Assembly: GCA_029721515.1 (NCBI GenBank) | Contig: CM056561.1 | Span: 8,421,501-8,485,500 of the forward strand | Length of the DNA: 64,000 bases | DNA from: Synanceia verrucosa | Lineage: Eukaryota; Chordata; Actinopteri; Perciformes; Synanceiidae | Reading direction: 5' to 3' | Part shown: positions 1 through 11,439 of the stretch, in pieces | Position numbering within the stretch: the first letter of the stretch is position 1 | How the letters are laid out: the number at the start of each line of letters is the position of its first letter | The notes under the pieces: model-generated | Told to the model about the DNA's origin: nothing | The model's input: only the letters and a program-made list of their open reading frames with translations | Database searches by the model: none | Made by a program: the position numbers and the translations under genes

Positions 1-535
1 GCTCCTCTCTGTCCACAACACTAACATCTTGAAATGGTATTTTGAGATGCAAGTGACTAAGAGGGACCAAACATCTCCTAGTACTGACAACTCAAACTCC
101 ATGAATACTGTAAATGTTGTGATATAAATGTGAATGTAAAGTAATGGTTGATTATTAATAGGAAAAGGCATCCATGTTCATTATAGGGAATGACAACACA
201 GGGAATGCCATCTAAACATTAAATAATATATTGCTTTACACCATTGTATAAATATTACACTTTGCTAGCTGGTTGCTAAGATGAAATTAAGACAATATTT
301 AATATTAATTAAAGCTACTGTACAGGTCATAAGAACAATGCTGCTGTAATATGGGTGAACAGTATGATCTGTACCGCATTACTAACTCTAAAATGATTAA
401 TGTAATGAGAATTATCTGCAAATCCATCCCTTATATTAAAATCCCTTTTAGCTCAACTCTAATAGGTTTGTCCTAATTCATTACAGTATGATTACAGGAT
501 TCATTCATTGAAAACTGCAGTGAGATAAAACTTCA
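1..535. other. AT-rich stretch, nothing recognised
   Basis: AT-rich sequence without a long open frame, a recognisable exon or a known RNA. I see nothing annotatable here. Confidence 0.5.
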
Positions 536-546
536 GTAGATACATT

Positions 547-908
547 AATCCATCCATCTTCTACCGCTTATCCTCACATAGGGTCATGGGGGGCTGGAGC
601 CTATCCCAGCTGTCTTAGGGCAGAAGGCAGGGTACACCCTGGACAAGTTGCCACCTCATCACAGGACACAGAGACAGACAACCACTCACACTCACATTCA
701 CACCTAAGGGCAATTTAAATTAGCGAATTAACCTAATCCCCATGCATGATTTTGGATGGTGGGAGGAAGCCAGAGTACCTGGAGAGAACCCATGCAGACA
801 CGGGGAGAACATGCAAACTCCACACAGAAAGGCCCCGGGCTGGGAATGGAACCTGGTACCTTCCTGCTGTGAGGCGACAGTGCTAACCACTACACCACCT
901 TGCTGCCC
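547..908 (-). mobile_element. tRNA-derived SINE, V-SINE-like (copy 1)
   Basis: A 362-bp element flanked by a perfect 11-bp target-site duplication, gtagatacatt, at 536-546 and 909-919. Read on the minus strand it opens with a tRNA-like head (A-box-like TAGTGGTTAGCACTG, then a B-box-like GGTTCCATTCCC). The middle has the TTTGCATGTTCTCCCCGTG segment that I recall from V-SINEs, and the 3' end is a short GGAT repeat. Two other copies lie at 12571-12930 and 15445-15761. The V-SINE name is from memory. The retroposon structure and the duplication are read directly. Confidence 0.8.
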
Positions 909-919
909 GTAGATACATT

Positions 920-3900
920 TATAATGTTGTTAATTCAAAAAATACTTAATTTTCCAGGCCTATGGTATAAATACCCAATATGAAGAATGATATCGAGGCG
1001 CTATTTGTGCAATTAAAATATGCCGATTATATTTCAAAATATATTCCTGAGTGATGCTATTGTCGTGAGTTAAATATGTTGGGTTTCTCCTCCAGTCGTG
1101 CCTGAAGCTGAAGTGACATAAACTACAGTAAAGCTGTAGGAGGCTCACTGCTCAGCTGTTTCTACAGACACCCCCATACCCAACACCACCAAACCTCCAC
1201 CTTCAACAAACAAACAGCACAATGACAAACTGTGACGTTTAAAAAAAATAACTTTGTCATTGAATAGTGATGGCCATGGACAAGGGACATTAATGTTTAA
1301 GCACTCTCAAATGGCCCGGCGTGACGTCTGGCAGCTATTACACAACACAGTCCTGCTGACAGCACAGCGACTACAACATGCATCAAGCTCCTTGCTATGT
1401 CTACCAGAAGAAACCTTTCACTAAACAAAAGCCACTGACTACTGCAACAGTAATGAGCCCATGAGCTTTCACCTCCTACATTTGCATCTTAGATGTCTTT
1501 GGTGATCCGAGAAACTTTGATGATACGACAGCCGCTGTATATCTGTGCTGTTTTGACTTGTTTGTATAACTTGTTTAATCATGTTCATTAATATGCTGAT
1601 GTATGTTGTACAGAAATTCCTCAAAATAGAAAGCAGTCTCAATTAAACATGTCAGGTACTGTGACATAACCAAGTTATTGGCTATGTTAACTTCTGCTGT
1701 ACATGCATCAAGCATGTAGCCTAACATTATTGAGTGGGACAGATTATTCATTATGTTGGCAAGGCATAAATGTCTGAAAGTTTTCCCAGTGTTGAAGTCA
1801 GTATATTTTCCTCCTTCCTTCCTGTCGACTGCCCCTGAGCCAACACATGATTACTGAAGCCTTGCGCTGGAATTAGACGCTCTCCCATGATGCCGTGTCT
1901 GTAACAGTCCTAACCGTTGTGTCTCCCAGCTCCATGTCTTTGTGAAGTGAAGGGTTGTGCACTGCTTTGAGCCTCTCTCTTTTCTGATCAAAGGGCAGAT
2001 ATAGCAGAGCAGTTTTCTTGCAGACCTCCCATGCTCTGAAGAAAGACAACAGGTTGGTGCCAGGGTCCTCACAAAGTGCTTCCAAGCCACTGAGTCTATT
2101 TGGGCAGAGACATATCTGCAAACGAGATACTCTGTCTAGCTCGTTATACCGAGGGTGTGGACAGTGTGGTGAAATGGACACATCTGGCGTGAGGAGTGGG
2201 AACAGATTTCAGAGTTTACATCTCACTGAAGACATGCTAGACATTAACTTGGCTGGCTGGCACTGACACAAGAAAGTGTGATTTGAATTTGTGGGAAGTC
2301 CTCCATAAATTGCAGATGACAAGTGGAAAAACCATTTGTTTTCATAGCTGCACTTACCAATAGCTCAACTTGATTGAAACAGATGTGTTGAATCTTTTCT
2401 ACAGCATCTATTGCTTGGCTTCATGAGACAATCTGTCTAGAAGGAAATGTTCAGCAATATCTGTAATCTTCTGTTAGAGTCGCATGAATACAGAGCGAAA
2501 TGTATTATTAATTATATTAATTTACTTATTGTCAGAAATATCTCAGTGAGAATGAACTCAGTAATTAATAAGTGCAAACCGTAAAATACATTTCATGCAG
2601 ACCTCCACTGCTAGTTAATCCTATGTACATCATTGATATTTATTACAGATATCATGTCCACATATTTCCCCTTCTTTATTCCAAGGTGACATGCAAAAAG
2701 TCAAAGTGCCCTCATTCCTGTCCCTCTCATTGAGCCGCTGCCAAAGTCCCACCGTTAACTTGGATTTCTCCGACTCAGCAGGTGTAGGGGAACGACTCCC
2801 AGCTATAATCAGCCACAGCCATCCAGTGTTTGATGCAGCCTGCTAGGAAACTGACTAAACAAACCATATTAATAGCTCGTGCTGCAGCCATGACTCTGGA
2901 ATCTGAAGCTTGAATTGCCAGAGGGTAGGGGAGACCCCACAAAAAGAAAAAGTGGAGGAGGGGAAGGGGGAGAGGATGAGGATGAGCGAAACCCGTTCAG
3001 TGATTGATCAAGTGAAGGATCATTCACTGGATCTCAGGTGAGGCCCTGTAAATGTGGGCTAAGCGCTTCAGAGAGCAGAGATCTAGACTGTAGCTGGGTG
3101 TGTGCAGCAGCCGGTGTGTATTTATGTAAGCAAAGTGAACTGGAGATTTGGTAAATGGAACAAATGAAATCCTATATCCACGTCTGCATAACTAACAAGG
3201 ACTAAAAGCTATAACCATGCCGAGCTAGCAGACAATGCACGGCAATGCAAGATGGACCAAGCCAGGCCAGTTTTCTAAAATTAAATCTGCGCCAAGGATA
3301 TTCATGGTCTGTAACTTTTCTAAGCACTTGCCGTGAGGTTTTGGCTCTAATTCAAAAGAAAAAGACCATGTCACTTGATGTTTTGTGTCAAGTATGCACA
3401 GCCTGTGGTGCTGACATTAAATTAAAACTACATCATTCACATCGTCAGCAATGCAATGGACAGACTTCAAAGAACAACATTTATATATGAAAGCATATAT
3501 GCTAAACACACACACACAAACATTGAAAGCATTCACTCTTTGTGCAATGTTGTGATAAATGTCCAAGTTGCAGCAAATGACATTTCTGTTGCATAAAAAA
3601 TATTAAATTAATATGATAACTCTAGACAGTTGGTCTCAGTTTTCTCTGGTGTAACTCTGTGTGAAGGAATGAGGTACAACTCTGCCAGAAAAAATGACCT
3701 ACATTCCTAATGAAGGTGTTGACATGCATGGGGATGCGGATCCTGGGGCGTTCAGCAGCTCAAATTGCAATACTATAGATATCATTATTACAGGAGGGTT
3801 CTTTACATGGTCTTCTTGCCCAGACCCAGATTATCATCACAGCACATATTATACTACAACAAAAGAGGCGAGCAGTTTTCGTGTGTTTTCAGGCATGTAA

Positions 3901-4515
3901 GGGAGGTCAAACTGAAATCATAAAAGTCCAAAAAACTTCAGTCCCTTCTTCCAGACTGGCTTGAAAAAGTTAGCCTTCATTACCGTCTGGCGACATACGG
4001 GCTCACTTAGCCCTGCCTTTTCTCGTAACAAGACCGCCTTTAGTTTACAGTAATTGGCTACAAGCACGTCAGTCAAAAGCATCTAACACACGCAACGCTT
4101 TAGACCCTGTCAATAACATCGACTAGTTGAATCTTATTGGTTAGAGGCCCGAAATCGACTTTTTGTATCCACAAAAAACTAATGGCTAGCTGTTGTGGCT
4201 AGCGTTAACAACAGGCCGAACGCACATTCAAAACGTGTAATAACAGCGCTACAACCAGTTTCAGCGATGACAACTAACCCAGACCAACACCAGCTAAATT
4301 TCATCCAAAGTGAACCGGTGTGTTTTAAAGGAACTGCGGACAGTCAAAATTCACAAAAAAAGCATGAAAAGCTAGCAGTTAGTTGGTTAGCGGACTGACA
4401 CTTGAGTGCAAAGCGAGACAGTGGGTCCGAATGAGACGTTGTAGCTGCCGCAGGACTTTTGACAATTAAAAAGACGTGTAGTTTCAACACTAACAAACAC
4501 TGAAAACTGGCTCAC
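920..4515. other. Non-coding or unassigned region
   Basis: No gene recognised. A minus-strand frame of about 100 codons (1873-2181) and an overlapping plus-strand frame (2018-2266) sit in a less AT-rich patch, but neither resembles a family I know. Neither has a full pair of splice signals that lets me extend it. A CAG|GTGAGG donor-like site occurs near 3037-3042. The patch could hold untranslated exons of a neighbouring gene or a long non-coding RNA, but I cannot show this. Confidence 0.3.
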
Positions 4516-4690
4516 CGAGGTGCCACTTTGCCAAACTATAGTCTAGTCGACATAACTATAGTGAATTTCCAGAGTAATAAAGTGTTTACAAACTCACCCT
4601 TGCGCCCCTCTCTCTGGCTCCCCTCTCCTCTCCTCTCTTGGAATTTGACACTCCCCTCGACGTCAAGTCATCGCGAGACTTCATTTCAGT
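4516..4690 (-). promoter_or_regulatory. Possible minus-strand promoter and noncoding first exon
   Basis: On the minus strand a TCGCGAGA core-promoter-like motif (about 4670-4678) is followed by pyrimidine/GC-rich sequence. Two good 5' splice-site sequences come next: AAGG|GTGAGT with the exon edge at 4598, and CTCG|GTGAGC with the edge at 4516. GCTAGC/GTTAGC words, also seen at the promoters of this window, lie just downstream (4185-4395). This fits the start of an unidentified gene transcribed leftwards out of the window. No coding exon was found to confirm it. Confidence 0.35.
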
Positions 4691-4718
4691 TCTCGTATCC
4701 AGAGGTTAAAACATGTAG

Positions 4719-4790
4719 ACTATCTATCTATCTATCTATCTAGATATAGATATATAGGTATAGATATATACCTATACCATCTAAACAAAA
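4719..4790. repeat. TATC microsatellite with palindromic TATA-rich flank
   Basis: About six TATC/CTAT units are followed by an AGATATATA-type self-complementary stretch (ggtatag...ctatacc). It is simple sequence next to the possible promoter at 4.6 kb. Confidence 0.8.
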
Positions 4791-7150
4791 TAATACACAA
4801 AATACAGAAGGTGTGTTCCCTACATGTGATGGGTAGATTTAAACATCCCCTTGCTTTATGTAATAAATACTAAATACTATGGAGGTATATATGATAAAGA
4901 AGCTTCTTTTGAACTATATTGATTTGACTTTTTGTATAGACGATGCAAAAGAAATAGATAACCCCATTAGGCATATTACTAAGTAGAACAGTGTAAGACA
5001 AAACTAATCATTAAATATAAAACAACAAATTGTATGTCATAATTAATGAATGAAATAGTCATAACAGCTAATAGTTTAATAAAGTTAGATAATTCAACAC
5101 TATTTTTGAGACTGAAAAAGAGCTGATTATTCTGCACATGTCTTTCTGGTTGAGGAATTCCTCCTCCTATAGTGCTGTTTAAGACAATTACCAAAGACAA
5201 CAGTATCTCTGTTAATCAGATGGGTGGGTGAAACTTTGGACATGTGACTGACCAAATGTGTGAATGAGTTTTCTTGATCCCAACTGACTATCTAAGGGTG
5301 GAGGGTGTTAAGTGTACTGAACAGATTGTAAAACCCCTTGAGGCTAATTTGTGATTGTTGTGATACTGAATTGACTTAAATTTAGCCACAAGTATGTATT
5401 GTGCTGCTGTGCACAGATAACTAACTACTGTTACTGTGCAGTTTTTTTCTCCTTGTTAATAAAATCCATGATTCAATTACCATTGAATGATGTGTCTCAA
5501 TTCACACAATAAATGTAAATAGTTGAATTTGTTGTATGACCGTATGGACACTGTAAATGAAGGGGGTCTTTTCCTCTCTTTCTGTGGTTTCCTTCCTGAT
5601 ATTCTCACTCTATTCTCTCTCTTTGGAAGTGGATGTCCTGACTTTGGCAGTACAAGGCAGCATGATGTTCAAGCCTAAAACAATAGGCTTAAATATTATG
5701 AATGCATACAAATAACATATGCTGCAAACTTCAGATCATTTCTACTCCAATAAACAAATTAAATCAAACATATCATGCAGAGGCTTTCAACAAATGTGAA
5801 TCCAAAGACAAGTCTAGAGAGACTCCCAGTGGATGATTTGAGAACTGAATGTGCTATAGGTACAGTAATTGATCTGCTACTTCTGCACCATCTCAATGCT
5901 TTGCTAAAGTTACAGCTGTTTACATACAGGAAACACATTTTGAACAAACAAAGAACAATAAAGCAAGTGGTTAAAATACCTTAGAGAAAGCTCAGAGTAA
6001 CAGTCCTGACTGTAAATGTATGTGGGTTTTTTTTCATAATTGAGCTCTTCTGGTCCTCTTGTTGTTATGGCTGTGATTAGTGCAGTCAAGCTATAATTAT
6101 ATGATACAAACTCTAAGTGATGCTAACAGCTGCATGCAATCATTATAACCAATAAGAAGATGCAATTTCACTCATAATAATAAAGACTTTTCTTCACTAT
6201 GTTAATATTCATGCGGTTGTATACATCATTGACCCAGCAGATAATGTTGTATATTACACAAGATGTTAAATGTGGGTATATATTTTAGCATGTGTTCCTG
6301 TCGGTATGACTATGATATAAAAATTATGTTCCTTATAGAGTATGGAAACTTTTAATTTGAAAAGTATTGGGCCTTGATAACTGGTTTGGTAATCAAAACT
6401 GGGGGAATTCAGCATAGTGTTTAAGGTGCAGGACAAGTACTGGTGTAAAAAGTTGAATTAGTGATGGCTGAATATCATTTGGGTTTGATTTCAGGACCCT
6501 GTTGTTGTGCATGCTGGCTTACCATCACTTGAATAGAACAGAGTAACACCTGTGCCTTTCCGGTTCGCTCCTGCTGCAGTCAAAACGTATGATGAGAAAA
6601 AGACATGCAAATAAAACCTAAATTTGATTTAGGCCAGTAGTATGAAAATGGCACAGTGGGGTTTCATACAGGAGCCTACTGCAGCCGAGCTATTAAAGTT
6701 GTGTTTAATCATTATTTGTAAAATGTTTAATCAATTACACTAGTTGTGTAGGACAATAGAGAAAAGAAAATGAATGCAGTATAAAGGCCTTTACTTTCAT
6801 TGACAAAAAAAAGCACTTTTGCAGGTGTACACAAGACATCTAAAGGGGATATTTTTAGCAGAACAAGCAAACAAATTCTAGCACAGAAATGGTCAGATTT
6901 CACAGATGCCATAGCAAACTTATAACAACTTGCAAGCTTACTTAATGAATCTGTCAAGGACAAACAAAAAAAAATAGTGATCATGCCATTCCACGTTACT
7001 AACATTTAAACATTTCATTTAAAATAAGTATTTTCTTTGACATATGCTGCAAATAAATTGGACCTGGGAGCACCTTTGAAAAGACAAACTTTTGCAAGTT
7101 AAGACTGAAAAGATCCACTGTAAAAAAAAAACATTTTACTCCTACTTGGC
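4791..7150. other. AT-rich intergenic region, no gene recognised
   Basis: Short random frames only. I found no acceptor, donor or homology that would support an exon. The right part may hold distal asb8 3' UTR. Confidence 0.45.
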
Positions 7151-8122
7151 AACAGCATCCTTTATTAAAATAAAGCCCAAATAAATAGTAAATGGCAAAC
7201 AATAGCAGGCATGTTGACATCACTTTTATCAACGCTGAACAGTTCCAGGGGCCTAGACGGAGGCAAGATCAATGTGACTGGCACATTTTGTGAAACCAAC
7301 GATAATATTCTGCAAATAGCAAATAAAAGTGTTCCCATCTGGCACAATCGTTTCTATTCTGGTCAAAGTGTATTTTTTTTCTCTTTTCTTATTTGTGACT
7401 GCACTGTTAACTTGGACATCGGAAAGAAAGAAAGATGGCGTCTCCAATTCATCACATACACTACACAACTTTTGTTCCTGAGCATCACTTCAGGAACTGC
7501 ATCCTTTGACATAATTACTGGACAGCCTGCATTATAAGACATTAACCCTCATTGATAAACCCATTTCCACCAAACTCAACATTTAACGTTTTCCTGCTCC
7601 ATGCTCTGTGACAAACCATGACGGCATTATATTTAAAATGTATTAAAATGTAACATTTAATATCTTTATTGTACGTATTGCATATGAAAAAATAATAATA
7701 AACCTACTTGAAATGCCAAGGATTGGAAACAACTGTATGATTGGCCTAGCTTCATGTAGGGTCAACTCCTATAATTAAGTGCAATAACACAGTTTCTCTC
7801 TGCATAGCATACAGGCTGGGCTGATAAAAGACTTGTTTAACGGGCCAGAACAGAGTTACCAAAACCTGCATACTTTTTATGAAACAATATAAACATGGCC
7901 TGGTGCAGTATTCTTCCTACAACTGAAACTGACTTGCAAATCTATACTGTTCATTTAGATACCAGACGATAAAAAATACTCATTTGCAAGGTCTGATAAA
8001 TGAGGGCCACTGTCAGATATCCTATAGTTCAATGGGGACACTTCCTTACCAAAAAAAGCTGTGTGATGAGCTGTCTATAATCAGCTGGTGAGGTCTGAGA
8101 GCTCTACAATGGTTTCAACACC
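7150..8122 (-). other. asb8: asb8 3' untranslated region (approximate)
   Basis: Sequence downstream of the asb8 stop codon at 8123. Minus-strand AATAAA polyadenylation signals occur at 7665-7670 and 7161-7166, so the transcript probably ends near 7645 or 7145. Which signal is used cannot be decided from sequence. Confidence 0.5.
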
Positions 8123-9537
8123 TCAGTCTCTCAGCAGTAAATAGTCTTTGATAGTCTCTGGTAAAGGAAGCTCTTTTACAGCAGTTGGGAGGAACTGGAC
8201 TCCAAGACTCTGACGAACAGCACAGCGTGCCAGAGAGCGAAGCGTGGGAGCCTGAGCCACCATGTTGGTCAGCCTCGCCAGCAGCTGGGGATCCTTACTC
8301 AGCTCCCTAGGAAGGGTGCCATCAGCCCGTCGGATCTCAAAACGCCCTGCTGCCCGGTATAGCAGATCTAGGCACTCCTCCTCCTGTTCAGTGCCCAGGC
8401 CCCGGGCCAACAGGGCAACCAGTCGAGAGATAGGTGTCTGGCCCTTCAGGTTTGTCACATGGACCTGGGCTCCGTAGTCTAATAGCACTTTGACACTCTC
8501 CAAATTGCCCTTCATCGCTGCCCAGCTCAAAGGTGTGTCATTGTTGTAATCTCTGGCGTTGGGACAGGCTCCACTCTCCAGCAGGGCCCTCACACACTCT
8601 GGGTTATCTTTAAAGGCAGCCCAGTGAAGAGGAGTGTCCTTGTTTCCATCCAGGGCATTTGGCTGGGCCCCATACTCCAACAGCAGCTCCACGCAGCTCT
8701 CATCCTTCTCTGCTGCATAGTGCAGTGCTGTGCGATTATATCCATCCAATGCATTCACCTGATGAAAAATGTAAATGTAAGGAGCATGTTATGGCAAGGA
8801 CTTAGCAAAACTTCAGGCCATATTTCAATCCTGCAAGCTCAGTGACCAACATTACTCCGACACATGGATTGTGCTACAGCACAAAGTGCAAAGGGTGGCT
8901 GAAGTGGAATATACTGTAGGGCGTGGTAGTTAGGCACCAAAATAACATACAGAATTTCAAGGTCAGGAAAATACCAATCTGTTGTAGCGCTGCTTGCACT
9001 GTCACAAAAACAGATCCCTACAGTAGAGGCTTGGTTCACCTAAATTACAAAAAATATTTTTTTACCCAACTGTCCCAATGAAAACTGTTAAAAACTGCAG
9101 GGTTCAACTCTTTGCAGTCTGACTTCAATATTGCACAGTGGCAGCCTAGAAGGCAGTCAATTAATGTAGAAAAAGTACTGTGGAAAATGGTTGAGTGTGG
9201 AGGAGTCATACTTCTGCACCCTTCTCCAACAGCAGCTCCACACAATCGGCATCAGCGACCATACAGGCACAGTGTAAGGGCTTAAGTGTGCCATGCATCC
9301 GGTTCACATCAGCTCCCTTTGGGCACACATGAGATGAATGAGGTCAAGATAGTTGTTGATAAGAAGATCTATTATTTGTCTGAGGTCAGACTGGAAGATG
9401 AGGCCTACCTTACGAATGAGATCCTCCACGTTGTCGTGTGGGAATGAGCGAATGGCTGCGATGGTGCGGATGAGCCGCTCAGACAATGAGTACTTACTTT
9501 GAATGCTTTGCATGATGTACCACATAGTAGAGCTCAT
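8123..9537 (-). CDS. asb8: Ankyrin repeat and SOCS box protein 8
   Basis: Three coding exons, 9409-9537, 9212-9316 and 8123-8758, join in frame to 289 residues; human ASB8 has 288. A 5' UTR part of exon 2 reaches 9543, and a noncoding exon lies near 10627-10740. The start is the ATG at 9535-9537, giving MSSTMWYIMQSIQSKYSLSE, which matches the family N terminus. Ankyrin repeats follow from about residue 44 to 180 (GADVN, GYNRTALHYAAEKD, DTPLHWAAF, DTPLSWAAMKG). The C terminus is a SOCS box (SLARCAVRQSLG, then LPLPETIKDYLLL as the Cul5-type part). The family acts as a substrate adaptor for Elongin BC-Cullin5 ubiquitin ligases; this is family knowledge. The exon 1 donor AAG|GTAGGC leaves a lysine where I recall glycine in human. 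Confidence in the identity is high, also because it neighbours pfkm as in human. Confidence 0.95.
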
Positions 9538-10429
9538 GTGTAACTGAGGACCATGGCACCCAGGCCAGGGTGACGCTACGGTACACTGAAACACATTTTT
9601 CAAGAAGTTTGGATTAATAGCTACAAGACACAATGGAGATCCATTGGCCTTAAAAATGAACATAGTAAAACATAATTAAAAAGTACATTTTTGGTTATTT
9701 AATTATAACATGTTTTAATACAGATATGCATGAATTCTTGCACGGTTTCACCAGCAGTTTGCACAGTGTAGAGTTACAGAGTTGATGACTTTCCGCATGG
9801 AGACATCTATGTCCAAATGTAACAATTACATTAAATTCATGTCAATTTAAACTGGCAGCACATAATTAATGTCTGCTAAAACGGTGTATATTTAAGTTTG
9901 TTAGTATCACAACATATATATTTTAATTCATTATGTCAAATTGCCAAGAATTGTGATTTTGAGTTACTTACTTGTTGATTTCAAGGCAGTAACTTCATGC
10001 AATCATGAATATCGACCATCATGAATGATTTCTTTTATTCTTTCTATTACTTTTATTTATTTCATTATTTATTACAACAATAAGCACAAACAACATCTTC
10101 TTTGATTATTTTAAGGTATTGAATGAATACTGGCAGAACAGTAAAGCACCATGCAATATGGTATAATGTTATGACTGCACTGCTTTTAACCTAAGAACCC
10201 AAGCACAACGTTACTGAGCTGACTGCCAGCAGAACAGCAGCCATATGCATATGCACCTACACGTAAACAAATGACTGTCACTGACAGCTAACGCTAGCAG
10301 ACTTGACAGGACCAAGTTCCACAACAAAACACCAGTGATACACGCGTTACAGCAAATGACATAACATGAATGATAATATACAAATCACAGGAGCCTCGTC
10401 GGACTGGTTTTGAGTAAAATAGTTTTACC

Positions 10430-10745
10430 CCCGGCTACGTTTTCACCGGCAGCTACCACCAAGTTAGATAGCTAGCTAGCAAGCTCATGTTAGCTAACAT
10501 TAGCGAGGAACAATTGACAGGCGGAAAAAAAACGAATGACATCCACTTTAGATACTTGTGAACGTGCTTTCAGATCATATTCGCATCTGTCATCGACATA
10601 TTACCGATGCTAATGAGTCAACGTACCGGTTCTGGTCGACTATTTGAAGGTCTGGTAGGTTACCGTGTCCACTGTTCGCTGCTCAGTTCCACATAAACAC
10701 TGAACGTCAGAGCTCGCGGCCACGCCCTCCGCCTCGAGCCTGTTC
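10430..10745 (-). promoter_or_regulatory. asb8: asb8 promoter region and noncoding exon 1
   Basis: A minus-strand noncoding exon ends at 10627 with donor CCG|GTACGT. Upstream sequence (10680-10740) is CpG-rich. The intron side (10466-10500) has a run of GCTAGC, GTTAGC and GCTAAC words. The transcription start is inferred to lie near 10700-10745. Confidence 0.55.
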
Positions 10746-11400
10746 GCCTCTGTATTTATCTGAGTTATGGTCGTTTTAATCTGCAGAAACTTCACACAAT
10801 TTGATGTTTTTCTGTGAGTATCGGCTTTTACGATGTCCGTGTGGAAGGTACATATTTACTGAGTGTGCTTACGATCCCAAAATAGTCTTTTGCCGGCTCA
10901 TGACCATTTTAAGCTACAGGGGAACAAGTGGCTTCACAAATCACTGAGGACTGACAGGCCAGGCATCAGCCACAGGCACACTATAAACATTTATGTTTTC
11001 AGTTTTCTATGAAGTTACAGTTTTATCTTTTGTCAAAGATAGATAGAGAGACAGGAAGGGGAAGCTCAAAGGATAAATTATTATGATTACACATTATTTT
11101 TTAGCAAGTGATAGTACTTGTACTGTAAGGGAAGCAACTGTGATATGTTATATAATGTCCTGTATAATTTTTATATAACTTTATTATTTTTACATAATAG
11201 AAACACTAGCATCCAGAGAATGACTCACAGAAATTACAACCCCCCCCCCCAGGTGGCACCCTCCACTACAAACACATGATCATTTACAAAACCAGAATGT
11301 GGATAGGATTCATATAGAAACACAACCAAGACAAAGACAAAAGAGGCTCCTAAAACTGCAAAGCTGCTAAAACCATTGTGACTGGTCAGTAAACAGCAAA
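10746..11400. other. Intergenic, nothing recognised
   Basis: AT-rich spacer with a C10 homopolymer near 11241. No coding or RNA feature seen. Confidence 0.45.
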
Positions 11401-11439
11401 AGGATCAAGAAAAAGACAGAGCTCTAATATGAGTTATGA

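Noticed and set aside
1873..2266. Protein gene in the overlapping frames near 2 kb
   Set aside because: No recognised motif and no complete exon signals; left as unassigned.
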